Of a stretch of 64,000 nucleotides of DNA, positions 49,087 through 60,765 are shown piece by piece. The position numbers were made by a program, and so were the translations under genes. The notes beneath the pieces are model-generated. The model was not told the DNA's origin. It did no database searches and saw only the letters and a program-made list of their open reading frames with translations. The stretch is from Centroberyx gerrardi. Taxonomy: Eukaryota > Chordata > Actinopteri > Beryciformes > Berycidae. Every line of letters starts with the position of its first letter. Position 1 is the first letter of the stretch. The stretch covers positions 13,141,116 through 13,205,115 of the forward strand of contig NC_135997.1 of NCBI RefSeq assembly GCF_048128805.1, in the 5' to 3' direction.

Positions 49087-49300
49087 GTTGTCGTGTAAAA
49101 ACCTTGTAACTCCAATCCTGGTGATTTTTATGTTTTAACTTAAGTTGAAGGATTTCATGCTCCTCTATGACCTCTATTCCAGTCTCATGAATCCCTTTCA
49201 AAAACCCATTGGATACACTCAAAAATGTATGGTGGTCAAGCTGAAAACAAGGCTGTTTTTCTTTGAAAAGTTGACATTTTGGAGAAATTAGGTTTTCACT
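49087..49300 (+). repeat. Dispersed repeat family, copy C
   Basis: It starts GTTGTCGTGTAAAAACC, then AAGTTGAAGGATTTCATGCT and AACAAGGCTGTTTTTCTT, and near its end GGTTTTCACTGGATAGTGAC, a rough inverse of the start. Same family as copies A and B inside strc. Confidence 0.7.
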
Positions 49301-49919
49301 GGATAGTGACGAAATGTTGACCCACCGCCTCTAAAAAGTTAAAGACACAGAATACAAGTGGAATTTGAGCATTTGTCCTGACTCCAATAACATTCTGTTT
49401 ATGGTCATTTTCATCCTATGTGCTCCTATCTACATTTTGTAATGCAATGTTCATAGACCAAAGACATTAGTCTAAAGGTCTTCATCAGCAGATTAGAGGC
49501 CATGTGGACCATTCTTGAGTAGTACAATCACATGGGAAATTGAACACACTGATTCACACTATCTACAAAACCTCATTCAGCCTCACTATCTCAAATGTAT
49601 ACAAGCAGCGCCATTGTGATTTTTTCCGCTAAGGTGCTTCAGTGGTAATACATGTGATCTCTACTGAAAGATGACATAATTTTAAGTCCAAATAGGCAAG
49701 ATCATAGTGTTTATTAGATAAATCAGTTGACTTGCTTGGGAAAAATAATAGAAAAAATACTGAATACTTCAAAAATGAATAAAATAAATCACAAAGACTT
49801 CGTTCACCTGCACAGATGTAGGCTACAGTAAGTGTCAAGCAAAGCCCCAAGCGATATTTCAGTAATAGCATTACATCAGGGCTATTACATCTGCTGCCTA
49901 CTGAAGTAAAGTAGGAGTG

Positions 49920-50002
49920 AGTGAGGGTGAGAGAAAGAGAGCGTGAGAGAGAGAGAAAGAGAGAGAGGGGGAGAGAGAGAGAGAGAGATAGAGAGAGAGA
50001 GG
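49920..50002. repeat. (GA)n purine-rich tract
   Basis: About 80 bases of almost pure GA/GAGA. Confidence 0.95.
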
Positions 50003-50790
50003 TTGTCTAACAGTCTAAAAATACACTAGTCGTGTCTCACGGAGATCCTGGAGAGTCGTCAGTGTCTGTTGTTTTTCCATGCAGCATTCATTAGCTGACC
50101 TCATCGTGTAAATTACAAAGCAAGGAACACACAGCAGGGGGAGAGTACAGCCGGGCCCTGCACCTCGTCCTTTCCAGGCATCTTTCAATTCTCAGGCCAG
50201 AGCAATGGATATATGAGTGCTATCAATATGCTTTGTGATGTGGTGGACTATTGGATCCATGTGTCCTGCTTGTAATGCATAGATGCTGCTAACTACAGCA
50301 CACAAAGAGAAGCTCAGACCAGACCTTGAGGAAACTGGGACAGAGGGAAAAAAAAACTCCTGTTCCATAAGCGTAACCTTTCTCCACGTTTACCTTGCAC
50401 CGATTACTGCATTTCCCCTGCAGACGCGGTTTTGGTTTGGTTTGGTGTGAGGTAATTAGTGCGGTGGAATCAGGAAGTAGTTTGGGAATGATGGAGACAA
50501 CGGTCCAGGGAAGTCTTTCTAGGTGAAGCTTGATGTCTTCTTGCCTCAACTGTGTTTCTGCTGACAGGGTTGTTTATTCAGTACAGCAGAAAAACTGCAG
50601 CCAGTCAAACGACAGCTTCTACTGCTATACTCACATTACAGACTTATCTACAGAGAATATGTCCAAAGATTGGTCATGTGAATTTGGTAGACGTCACGAT
50701 TGAAAAACTAACAGATAGGATATTAATGTTCTTCCATTCTTGCAGGTTCAATCAATTGGTCTGTCTGTAAAATTCATTAATTAATTCATT

Positions 50791-50832
50791 GTTCTTGTTC
50801 TTGTTCTTGTTCTTGTTCTTGTTCTTGTTCTT
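50791..50832. repeat. (GTTCTT)n hexanucleotide repeat
   Basis: Seven or so tandem TTGTTC units. Confidence 0.9.
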
Positions 50833-51539
50833 TTTCTTCTCCGTATTCTTATTATTCAGACATGTGCAAAAAAAGAATAAGATCGAATATTTATACATAC
50901 ATTGCAGAGATTTAAGACTTTGGACCCTTTGGACCCTTTCAGTGTCCAGTGCTTTTCATGCCACCTCAGTTCCAGACAGAAAACACAGCACACAGCAGTT
51001 TTCTGCTGCAAAGGTGTATTTTGCTAACATTTACAAGCAATTTAGAGGCGACAACTTTATGAGATTCTGTACGTCCTCAAAGGGACTTTACTTCTTCATA
51101 AACAAGGAGGACAGAAGTTGTGGGTAATGATGTGAGGCTGGGAAAGTGAGACAAGTGGGAGAACGGACACCACACACAAACACGCAAAGTTTGGTCTCTG
51201 GGCAACAGAGTAAAGCACAGCTGACGCTCTGCCACACAGGCCATAACTGGATTCCAGACAGGTAAATCACGTTGGGCAATGTCCCTGGAATTACATCAAA
51301 CAAGACTCATAATTTTCTATGAATGTGAAAATGATGTAGAGTTTCATTAATTCCCTATTTTGGTGTACTTTTTGACAAACTGCCTATTACCTTAGTCTGA
51401 ATTATGTCATGCAGAAGGTGTAAGTTGGTTCTCATCAGGCTGGTATTCAATAAATAGTTTTGACAAACTGAAATGTTTTTGTCTGTTTTTGTCGACCCGT
51501 TCCACTACTTTGGTTGGTTGTCATAGATTTCATCTTTCA

Positions 51540-51662
51540 TTTTATTTTAGGCATTTACCAGACACTTAACTAGACCCGAGGTTCCAGTGTCTTGCTTCAA
51601 CAGGACAGATGGCTGTTGCAGGAATTGAACCTGTGACCTCTCAGTTACAAGGTTGTCAACCA
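51540..51662 (-). repeat. tRNA-derived SINE-like relic
   Basis: On the minus strand there is a B-box-like word, GGTTCAATTCC, within GAGAGGTCACAGGTTCAATT, followed by the block GAAGCAAGACACTGGAACC. The 5' end and tail are not clear. Confidence 0.5.
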
Positions 51663-52237
51663 TTTTTTGCATGTATGGAACATAATCACCACTTTATGTA
51701 GTGTAGGTGACTGAAATTAGTTGCTCAAGCGGCTTACATCATAAGGTTAGTATACAGAAAAGTATAAAATTATAAAGTAGCACTGTGCATTGAGGTTAAT
51801 TCTTTATGAGACCATAAATTCCTACAATTTTTGTGGTTGACAGAACAGAATGTTTTATCACATACCTGCCAATCACGTTAATGGGGGAGGCGGGTGATGT
51901 TCTTTCATGATAAATGTGTAGGTATGCCCTCGCAGCTCTAAACCATTGTTACATGAGCTGAGGACAAAAACAAAAACAAAACCAATACTCTGACACACTA
52001 TCAATTACCAGGATGGAGTCAATCCCAGGAGGGAGGTAATGTAACCCCAGCAGCAGTGGTAGGTCAGACCAGAACAAACACTAAACTACAACCACGGCTC
52101 AGATGAGACTTGACCAGAAATTATTAGACCACATCATATCTGATGGACCCAGAACTCAGACTAGATCCCATTAGAACTCTAGATCTGGTCTAATTACAGG
52201 CTTAGGGTTGACAGTTTAGACCAGTGAACATTCAGAT

Positions 52238-52292
52238 TTAGGGTTAGGGTTAGGGTTAGGGTTAGGGTTAGGGTTAGGTTTAGGGTTAGGTT
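52238..52292 (+). repeat. Interstitial telomeric repeat (TTAGGG)n
   Basis: About eight near-perfect TTAGGG units in one orientation. Confidence 0.95.
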
Positions 52293-52647
52293 GGTTTTGT
52301 TTTGATGTTTACCCAGAGCTCTGACCACAACTGTTTCACAGAACAGAGGGGCTTTTTATCAGAGCTATCCAGGTTAGGCACTGGCCATCCACCGTAAATA
52401 GATTGCACCTTGCTCCTTTTGTCTTTGAAGTAGGAAGTAGATGGAATACCCTGGGCTGGGTGTTAACTTGTATGGTCAAGACTATTGTTATTAATTTTAT
52501 TACTACCAAGGGGCGAGGAGAACTTCGAGAAGAACCCCCTGGTCTGGGCATTCAACTCGTGCGCCTGATCTGGCCTCCTTGTTCTCCACTCCACCCCAGT
52601 TAATATTATTATTTTTATTTTGGTAGAGGAAGAAGAGAACTTCGAAA

Positions 52648-52709
52648 GGTTAGGTTTAGGGTTAGGGTTAGGGTTAGTTTCAGGGTTTCAGGGTTTCAGG
52701 GTTTCAGGT
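52648..52709 (+). repeat. Second TTAGGG array grading into (CAGGGTTT)n
   Basis: Several TTAGGG units lead directly into four units of TTTCAGGG. It is 355 bases from the first array, in the same orientation. Confidence 0.9.
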
Positions 52710-55489
52710 GAGAGCAGTCAAGAGACATACGGTCTTCCACCCTGCTTTCCAAAGATACCAAATATGTCATGCTGAATTACATGGACATGTGTTTAAAATG
52801 ATGCACAGGACATCCCAATTTTTTTCATTTGCTGTAATGATGCAGTCATAAAAAATGACATCTTGGGTATCTTTGAATATTTCACTCAATATAAGCAGCT
52901 TTAGTTTCAATGATGCGTTAGAACGAGCAGATACAGAATATGTATTTGACATTGTCGAAAAAAATCTTTTGTCTATGTATCTTTGAAGCTACTACTAGGA
53001 GAAATTTAAGGGGAAAGTCGGGGTGCAAGCGGTGCTGTGGAGCAGAAATACAAAAGGCATAGCTCGGTGTTGGTGACTGCTGATAAAACAGAGAAGGTTG
53101 CTGTAACACAGGGTGCAGAATATAACAACCAGGAGACGGGGGCTGAGCTTCATGAAGTTTTATTCCAGAGCAGACAAGGACAGAGAGGAGACAGAGGTTA
53201 GGCACGGAGCGCTGGGGGTTGGTGTGGATCCTGCCTCTAATGACTCTACCAGTGAAGGTATGCAGAGCAGCTTCTGCTTCTGTCGTTAGGGGCCCAGCGT
53301 CACACAGAGGGAGAGAGACCCTCTGCCTCCTCTACGCTTGTTCAGAAAAACCGCCATGATTCAGATTCGGGGAAATTAAAAGTCAACATATTTGACTTTT
53401 GGGGTAAGACGTCATGTTTCAGCGTACAAGAATTATATCACTTATGAAAAGAGACAACCTGTATGAGCAGGAGAGGTTTTCTCACTGAGTGTGAAGTTTT
53501 AATGTTGAGAGATTGCCCAGTGAGAAGAGCAGGAAGCTTAGCTCCACATCCCAGCACTAGCAGATTGTTGTTTGGTTGAGGAAAGCATATGATATATATG
53601 GTTATTTTTATGTTTATATTGTCATGCAATTATAGTATTAAGCTTAATGTCAAACCTAGCCTATATAATCTCACTAATAGGACTTAGTGGCTCTGGATCA
53701 AGGTAACACTTAACAGTTTTACAACATACCAAATGAGTTTGGTTGTGACACAAACCCCTTATTTTTAGGCTGGGTCGCATTACTCACAGTCAAAGACCTA
53801 TAAAACAGAATTTGTTATGTCTGTGCCAATGGTGGGAATGTTAATGGAGATTAAAGATGGGACACTGTGTGTCTGGGAGAGAGGTGCCTATTTGAAGCGG
53901 TGCCACCACACAGTCATGTCTCCAACACAAACAAGGTGAAGATGGATGGACTGTTGTTTGACACCCAGACATGATGATTACAGAGTTTCAGATTGAACAA
54001 TGTATTTTAAGGTAGAACAACTGCTCTGCACTTGAAGGCTATAATGATTTTAAGTTGTTATTAATCAGTGCATGCCTTCTATAGCAACATGTAAAAAACA
54101 TTAAATATATTTTAATTTTTATATATTTTTTTTATATTTTAAATTGTATTTAATAATATTTTTTTACAGTATGTTTGTCAAGGCCCAAAACATAATAACT
54201 GACCAAAAAGTAATAACTGCCTGTAATGTTCAATAAAATAAAAGTAAAATCAAATAGTAAGTGAAAATAGTAAGTGAGTAATAAAACTCATAACGTAATA
54301 AAAATCCAACCACGTAATAAAATCTTGAACCTGTAATGCAATAGCTTTTTTGCCCATAAGCTAATAACTTATTACTTTATTGACCATTTATTACATTTAT
54401 ATGAATACCAATTAATCAAGTAACTTATTTCTACTCACACTAAAGCATTGCTAAAAAACAAAACAAAACAAAAAAACTGATACAAACACTATTCATGTGA
54501 TGCAATGGGAATGCATCTCATATGTACCACAAAATAGCACATGGTGTACCACAGATGATCTCCAAGTGCCACAAAGCATGTTACAAGAATCACAAAGCGA
54601 CTCTCGGTCAGCCAATGGAAACCACATTGGAAATAAGTTTTGGAAACTTTATGTGTTATCCTCAATGATTTTAATGAATGCATGCCTAATGGCTGAGCAT
54701 TATTTTTGATTATCAAATAAAAAAAGCATTCCTTAGTGTTTTGGGCTGTGTAAAGCAACACACCATATTCATACATTAGACACATAAAACAATCACATAA
54801 ATTGACTTGGCATTTGTGCAAAAACTTGACAACATTGCATATAAATTTAGGGCCTGGAGGTGAAGATGACACATGCTTAGTTCTTTGGTGGGGCAAAGTG
54901 AAAGAGATAAGAAACATGCCATAGTTTCTGGATTCTGGCCACCATATGACCTACCCATTCTCATTCACACACACAATCAAATGCAAACCTATTTCCACTT
55001 ACATAACTATAAACACACTTTAACGTGGATACATGCGGAGCGGGCGGACATGTGGTTTCCAACATGAGTAACATTCATTTACACTGACACATTATGGAGA
55101 GCACATGTAAAGGTTGTGGTTCGTCCTTCATGTTTCTGGCCCGGCAGCAGCCCAGTAAAGCATGAAGACATGCAGAAAGAAGGGCTAGATTAGAACCATG
55201 TGGGGCCGACCTGGAAGACAGATGATATGCGCTCCAAAGATTCAGCAGAACGAGGTCGTCCATGTTCCTCCTGGACTGTGGTTTGGCTGGAGACCTCTGC
55301 AGACCCCACTGCTGAAGGCCTGGAGGAGGGGTGGAGGGGTGGGGGGAGCGACTTCTGATTTAGGAGATGAAAAACAAAAAGAAAGACAAAGTGCTCAGGT
55401 CTTTCCTGTTTACACTACTGTACCCTGCTCTTTACTGACTTAAAAATAATCTCTAGTTCCCCCTTAGTAATACTAATCAGAGACCTTAC
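52710..55489. other. Non-coding stretch, no gene seen
   Basis: Mixed-complexity DNA. At about 54100-54400 it is very AT-rich, with many GTAATAA words in direct and inverted order that suggest a degraded repeat. No open frame shows a family signature. Confidence 0.45.
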
Positions 55490-55562
55490 TCTAGAGTACA
55501 ATTTTAAAATAAAACTTAAAACACATCTATTCAGCCTTGCTTGTCCACAAAAGTAATCTGGG
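55490..55562 (+). mobile_element. Short LINE-like C-terminal remnant
   Basis: The plus-strand frame reads KIKLKTHLFSLACPQK and then a stop. This resembles the conserved end (LKTHLFSLAF) of some fish LINE ORF2 proteins. Only this tail is visible. Confidence 0.4.
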
Positions 55563-56454
55563 TGTTGGTTTAGTATGTTTTCTGAACTGTTGCGCAAGCT
55601 AACTAGCTCAGGTTTCCCATTCCACCAACTCTAACCTTAACCTACCATTAACCCTCATTTTAGTGCCTCACTTACCTCTTTCAATCCATAAGAGGAAAAT
55701 CTATCTCTTGAACAAGCCTCCAAAGCCACTTTCCCACTACAACCACTGCTCCACAAATAACCCACTGTATGAATGTTGTCTGCTTCGTTCTCTTGTCCAT
55801 CCTGTTTTCCGCTTGTATTATTTCTTTTGTGTGCTACTAGGGTTTCATAATTGTTTATACTTAAAACCATTTTCCTGCTTTCTATACTGTTCTCAATGTC
55901 TGTGTAAAGTGTATTGTACTTTAACAACACTGACAGCAAAATACTATAAAGATATACTATTATAAATTTAAAATGCATGAAGATGACTGTCCTTGCAGAT
56001 CAAAAGACACGCTAGATTTCTGTTAAAATTCTGGTAAAATTCATATGGAATAACAATAGGAAGACCCATATCATGCCAAACTCTGTAAAGACAAAATCTT
56101 TGTGAAGATAATCCTTTATCCATGCTCTCTGTCCCAACATAAGTAAAAGACAGGAAACCTTAGGCAGTTGGAAGATGCACGGTTGGAAGAGAGTGAGTGT
56201 TCGTTTCAAGCTATTCAAATAAGATAGTCCAGTAACAGATTCAGCTGTGACTCATCAGCGGAAGACAGGAAGAGGACTCGCACAAGGAGTGTTAACATAT
56301 TCCCAAATCCGATGACTCATTCATAGGCAGCGGGTTTGATCCAGACAAGAAAAGGCATGAGAAAGCTCCCAATGAAATCTTTGTTTTTCTAGTTTTCTAG
56401 TAAAATGAAAAGAAATGCCTTGAAAGTTGTTCCAAACATAGTTTTGTAAAGTTC

Positions 56455-56538
56455 ATTCATTCGTTCATTCATTCATTCATTCATTCATGCATTCTATCAT
56501 TCATTCATTCATTCATTCATTCATTCATTCATTCATTT
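56455..56538. repeat. (ATTC)n microsatellite
   Basis: About 20 units with a few changes, directly adjoining the repeat fragment at 56540-56650. Confidence 0.95.
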
Positions 56539-56539
56539 A

Positions 56540-56650
56540 GTTTACCTGCTTATTCCTTTTCAGTTTTATGGGGAGCTGGAGCCTATCCCAGCATGCATTG
56601 GCTGGAAGGCTGGGAAACATCCTGGACACATCGCCGGTCCATCGCAGAAT
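56540..56650 (+). repeat. Dispersed teleost repeat fragment, second copy
   Basis: It contains GGAGCCTATCCCAGCATGCA and GGAAACATCCTGGACACATC. It is related to the fragment at 4925-5052. Confidence 0.6.
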
Positions 56651-57416
56651 TATAAAGTTAAATCCTGCAAAATCACTTCCAGCTTTGTGACATGGTTCCC
56701 CAGCAAGGCTAAATGTTAAATGTTGTCAAAGGTGCAGTCTAACATTTTATTACTGTTTTACGACATGATATAACTGTTCTGCACACATTGGCAATTTGTG
56801 CATACAGGTGAGTGTTGCTGTAATGTAAACCCTACACTCAAGTAACTGGCTGTAACATAGTAGCTGAGTTCCAGTTATCACCTGATACATCGGTGAGAGA
56901 GGGGAAAAAAGGAATATGTTAGTAGCCAGGACCACAAAACCCATCAACTTGGCACGAAAGAACAATAGTTATATTGGACTGGATTTCAACATCCCATCAG
57001 AGGACTTAATGACTAAAACTGTTGCAGGTTGTAACACAGACAAAAAAAAAGCATTTTGTCCTCGTTCCAGCCAAGAACAACAGAGGACCGGAGCCAGTCT
57101 CAGCCAGAGCAAAGTACTGCTTGAAGTCAAGGTACAAAGTTATACTGTGAACTTTGACTGAATGTGAATATTACTTGCTGAGTCTGTCATTTATACCCAT
57201 CAAAAATAGCCTACAACAAATGTCAAATAGCTTAAAACAAATGTCAAAATTTAGTAGCTGGAAATGTCATTTAGGCTATGCTATATTTTGGATGCTTAGA
57301 ATAGAGTGAAGGTAGACTGGAGAGGCAGGGTTCGGGAAAAACACATTACAAAAATGCTGTGATCTGTTACACTTACTGAAAAAATACCACAACACAGCAT
57401 TCAGATTACAAATCTT

Positions 57417-58573
57417 TCATTCAAACCTCGTGCAAACCTTTCTTGTTAGATTACAACCAGAAACATGTTTGGAAGGCAAATCAGCAAACAAATCATGTCT
57501 CAGCACCATGTTTGATCGAACTTTTATTGAACCATTAGTCACATTGAGATAACAAGGTTTTTTCAAGAGAGACCTGGCCAAGAAAACAGCCTCAGAAACA
57601 TAAGTTGCAGACAAACAACAATGTACATACAACCAAAATCACATGTAGGGTAAGGACCAAGTCAAAATTCACTTTGTTAGAGGAGATCTCAAAAGGCAGT
57701 AGTCCAGTAGTCAAATACAGAGGAAGAGTTCGCCAGTATCCCACAAAACCCCCAGTGACCCCAATGGGAAGGAGATGGCGCAATCACCTCTTGTGTATGT
57801 TTTTCTGAGACGCATGACATCACTGTCTAGGACCTCCTGGACAGCCTTGCTCTCAGTTCCTTCCCTCATCAAACTCAGCAGCTTATCAAGCCAGCTACAG
57901 CCACAGTGGAAAACTGGAAAACTGATATTTCCCACTGGGCAGTGATTATTCACTCTCACAAAATAAACAAGAGCTCAATCTCGGGTTCCCTCAACACGGG
58001 ACATGGTGACTTTCCCAAAAGCTGCACTTCAATAAGAGAGATAGACCTGGTAATGGGGTATTGTGCTAGGCTTTCAACTACTGAAGTCATAACATTTTAT
58101 TCTGATAAACAGTTATATCACACAATCTACTGCCTGTAATTACTGTGTAAAACCTGCTTTGAATTAACATTTTTGGTAAATTGGCAACAGAATGAGTTGG
58201 TTGATGTGCTGGTCTGTATGCGCTTGAATGAAAAATTATCTTAGTGTTGCAAAGCACAAAACTAATCACTGAAGGATAACATCAAACTAAAGATATAAAA
58301 TCCATTGTTGTTTCCTCTTTGGACCAACATCTGTTAGCAATCTGAGCAGCAGTCTTGGCTACTAGGCTGGGATCATGTCCGTTTCCCCGAAACATGTCCA
58401 GAATATGTTTGGAAACAAACACAGTTTTAGAATCTTTGATCATTGATTTTGAATTTTCTCCATGTCTGTTAAATGCTACAACACCATCACTAATCTTTAG
58501 ATACTTGTCAAAGTGTAATAGAGATTGATCTGTGTGGAGGCACGGTTGAGGCAGTAATGTGTTAGTTAATCCT
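57417..58573 (-). pseudogene. Unidentified cluster of protein-like open segments
   Basis: On the minus strand several stop-free segments have a protein-like composition. Segment 1 (58573-58282) contains DKYLKISDGVVAFNRHGE and KTAAQIANRCWSKE. Segment 2 (about 58100-57966) contains ESLAQYPITRSISLIEVQLL. Segment 3 (57960-57790) contains HCGCSWLDKLLSLMREGTE. Segment 4 (about 57783-57660) contains GGFVGYWRTLPLYL, and segment 5 (about 57580-57417) contains DLFADLPSKHVSGCNL. Segments 2-5 lie end to end in different frames, as expected of a frameshifted coding relic; segment 1 is about 180 bases upstream of segment 2. Splicing could explain some changes, but not the 38-base gap between 2 and 3. I do not recognise the family. 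It may be a transposon, viral or host relic. Confidence 0.35.
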
Positions 58574-60300
58574 CAATTGCAGATTCATCCTCAGCCCTTG
58601 GCTCAAATTTACACAGTCCATAATCTCCCTATTCAAAAGCTCAAAGCCTTCCTGTCCAGGTCCAAACACACAAAGTCTTCCTCTCCAGCCGCTTATACTC
58701 TGCAAGCAGGAAACAGTGAGGCTGGGAAAGCCATCAGCGCCCCCTCCCATCCCCAACAAACACACACACCTGCACACACACTCTTCAGTCTCCTTCTGAA
58801 ACTCACCTACTTCAGCAAAACAATTGTCAGACACTTTGTAAGAACAACTAATACTGTATATGACCAGTACAATGCCAATTTGTATGCAGTTGACTGGACA
58901 CTTCTCGTGCACCTGTGTTTCATACAGGTGGTTGTGGTAATTGGTCTCCAGAGGAACAGTGATGAAAATCCTTTGCTTCAGATCAGCTCAAAGTCCCAAA
59001 CATTTATTTGCAGCATTGTGGACAGTTGAAATAAAAATCTTGTCCTGGATAAAACATTTTGAATTAGATGACTCATGATTCTGCTTGGCCAGCACCATGT
59101 TTCACACAGCTGTGCAGTCACATTCTCTCCTCTCTCTCTCTATTTCTTTCTTTCTCTCTCTCTTCATCTCCATTTCCCTTCACTGATGATCACTGAGGTT
59201 TGTTCTTCACTCAGATGGCTGCAGTACCATCCTTCCACTGTGGCTGGTACTAAAGGTCGAAATCTACAGTATAAGTTCTGTAAGTAAGTTGTAAGGCTGC
59301 ATGCATGACATGACCGTATAGAATTTCATGTTATGTTTTGTCTGAAATAGCAATTTAATTCACTTTCAACGTTAATTTTTTTGGAAGGGGGTTCAAATTA
59401 GCAAAACAGCACTGCTGCTCTCTAGTGGCTGCCTGGTTTTCATCTCCATATTCAAAATGCCTACCAAAAGAAGAGAAAATTACTGATATTTATAACACGT
59501 TGGTCAAGGCTCTTCTTTTTTCTTTTAGGCATTCTCTACTGAGTTGTTTCCATATAGTCAACTTGTATCCATTCTGTAATTAATGATTGGCCTTCAGTGG
59601 TTGTGGCTAGATGTGAATGGACAAAGAGACAGGAGACTTAGTGCTGGCCACTTTAAGCCATGCTAGAAAGAAACAACTGGCAGTTGTACAGTAGAAATAG
59701 TGGAGGTACTCCAATGCTGTTTTCCTAACAAACTCATTCCCATCATAACATTAGTCAGTATTATGTAACAGGTATGTTGTGCAAGTAATATTCCAACACA
59801 AATAATTCTAAAGTGGCATAATATCAATACTTTCTATTGTTTTGCCTGTAGGTGTCACTGTTGAGCAGTGGATTTCTGCATTCATCACCAGAACACCTAC
59901 TGTATGACTGATGAGAGCTGAGATGAGATCCATCAACCAAGCAAAAAAATCATTTTCGCTCCCAGCAGAGTTCAAATACGGAGCTCTCGGAGGAAACAAA
60001 AGGTTGCACTGAGTGAACGTACACAGCTACATAGCCAGTTGGCCTCTTAGAAACCACATTCACATTAAATCATGATGGCTTTTAAAGGTTAGAATGGTCC
60101 ACTTTAAAGGTCAAAGCTGGCATAACCTATAAATGGAAATGTTTTCAGGAGAAGAAATGTCTTTAAACATTCGGTAAAATGGTTTTACACAGTTAGAGTA
60201 AGCTTATGGAATCAATCAGTCCATTCTAAAATGGCTGCGATAATCAGTCTTTGACCAGCACCGGGAAATAAATAATGACTGGGAACAGCCACTTCCATAT
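58574..60300. other. Non-coding stretch, no gene seen
   Basis: Open frames here (58559-59029 plus, 58562-58912 minus, 59808-59999 minus) show no family signature. Short CT-rich tracts lie near 59110-59165. Confidence 0.45.
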
Positions 60301-60324
60301 GTAAACATATGTAGACTATTTATC

Positions 60325-60325
60325 C

Positions 60326-60369
<44 letters not shown>

Positions 60370-60505
60370 GCGTGTGCATGCACGTACATGTGAGCGCAAA
60401 TGTGCACACATAGTACTTGTGTGTTTCGCTGTGCGTGTGTGTGCATGTGTGTGTGTGCGTGTGTGCGTGTGTGCATGCATGCGTGCATGTGTGTGTTTCT
60501 CCAGG
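60325..60505. repeat. Compound (TG)n / purine-pyrimidine alternating tract
   Basis: About 180 bases of TGTG, TGCG, GCATGCATGCG and CACGTACATG. Almost all are alternating purine-pyrimidine steps. Confidence 0.9.
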
Positions 60506-60539
60506 TGTGCACTTGCCACCCATCCCTGAATAATGGTTG

Positions 60540-60765
60540 TAATTAGCTGGTCACACTCGGTGCTTTGAGACCACTGTGTAGTGTAGAGCTTTTACACGCC
60601 GTAAGTAATAGTCATGCTCAAGACAATCACTGGGTAATGGGCAATTCTCCTCCCAATTGGGATGCTTAACGCCTCAGCCCCACTTTCCCTAATTACCCAA
60701 TTAAAGCTTATTCTGCAAATTTGTTTTTCGTTATCCTCTTCTCCTTTAGCTTGACAGTTTAAGGT
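60540..60765. promoter_or_regulatory. Candidate conserved non-coding element
   Basis: Right after the TG tract lies a repeat-free block of balanced composition containing GTAATTAGCTGG, GGGTAATGGGCAATT and CCTAATTACCCAATTAAAGC, words typical of homeodomain binding clusters. It is not coding in any frame that I can see. The call rests on appearance only. Confidence 0.3.

Larger units (their letters stand above)
48409..50788. other. Non-coding stretch with repeats
   Basis: It contains dispersed repeat copy C (49087-49300) and a GA-rich tract (49920-50002). A repeat-free block at about 50040-50540 may be worth a conservation check. I see no gene. Confidence 0.5.

Noticed and set aside
52238..52709. 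Possible chromosome end
   Set aside because: Arrays are short, degenerate and flanked by ordinary sequence on both sides, so they are interstitial.
57417..58573. Assigning the minus-strand cluster to a named family (BEN-like domain or ADP-ribosyl cyclase considered)
   Set aside because: The matches rest on a few residues and do not hold along the segments.
58559..59029. 156-codon plus-strand frame
   Set aside because: The composition is unremarkable, it overlaps the edge of the minus-strand cluster, no domain is recognised, and there is no splice context.
60216..60529. Several Cys-Val or His-Thr frames
   Set aside because: Translations of the TG/CA tract.
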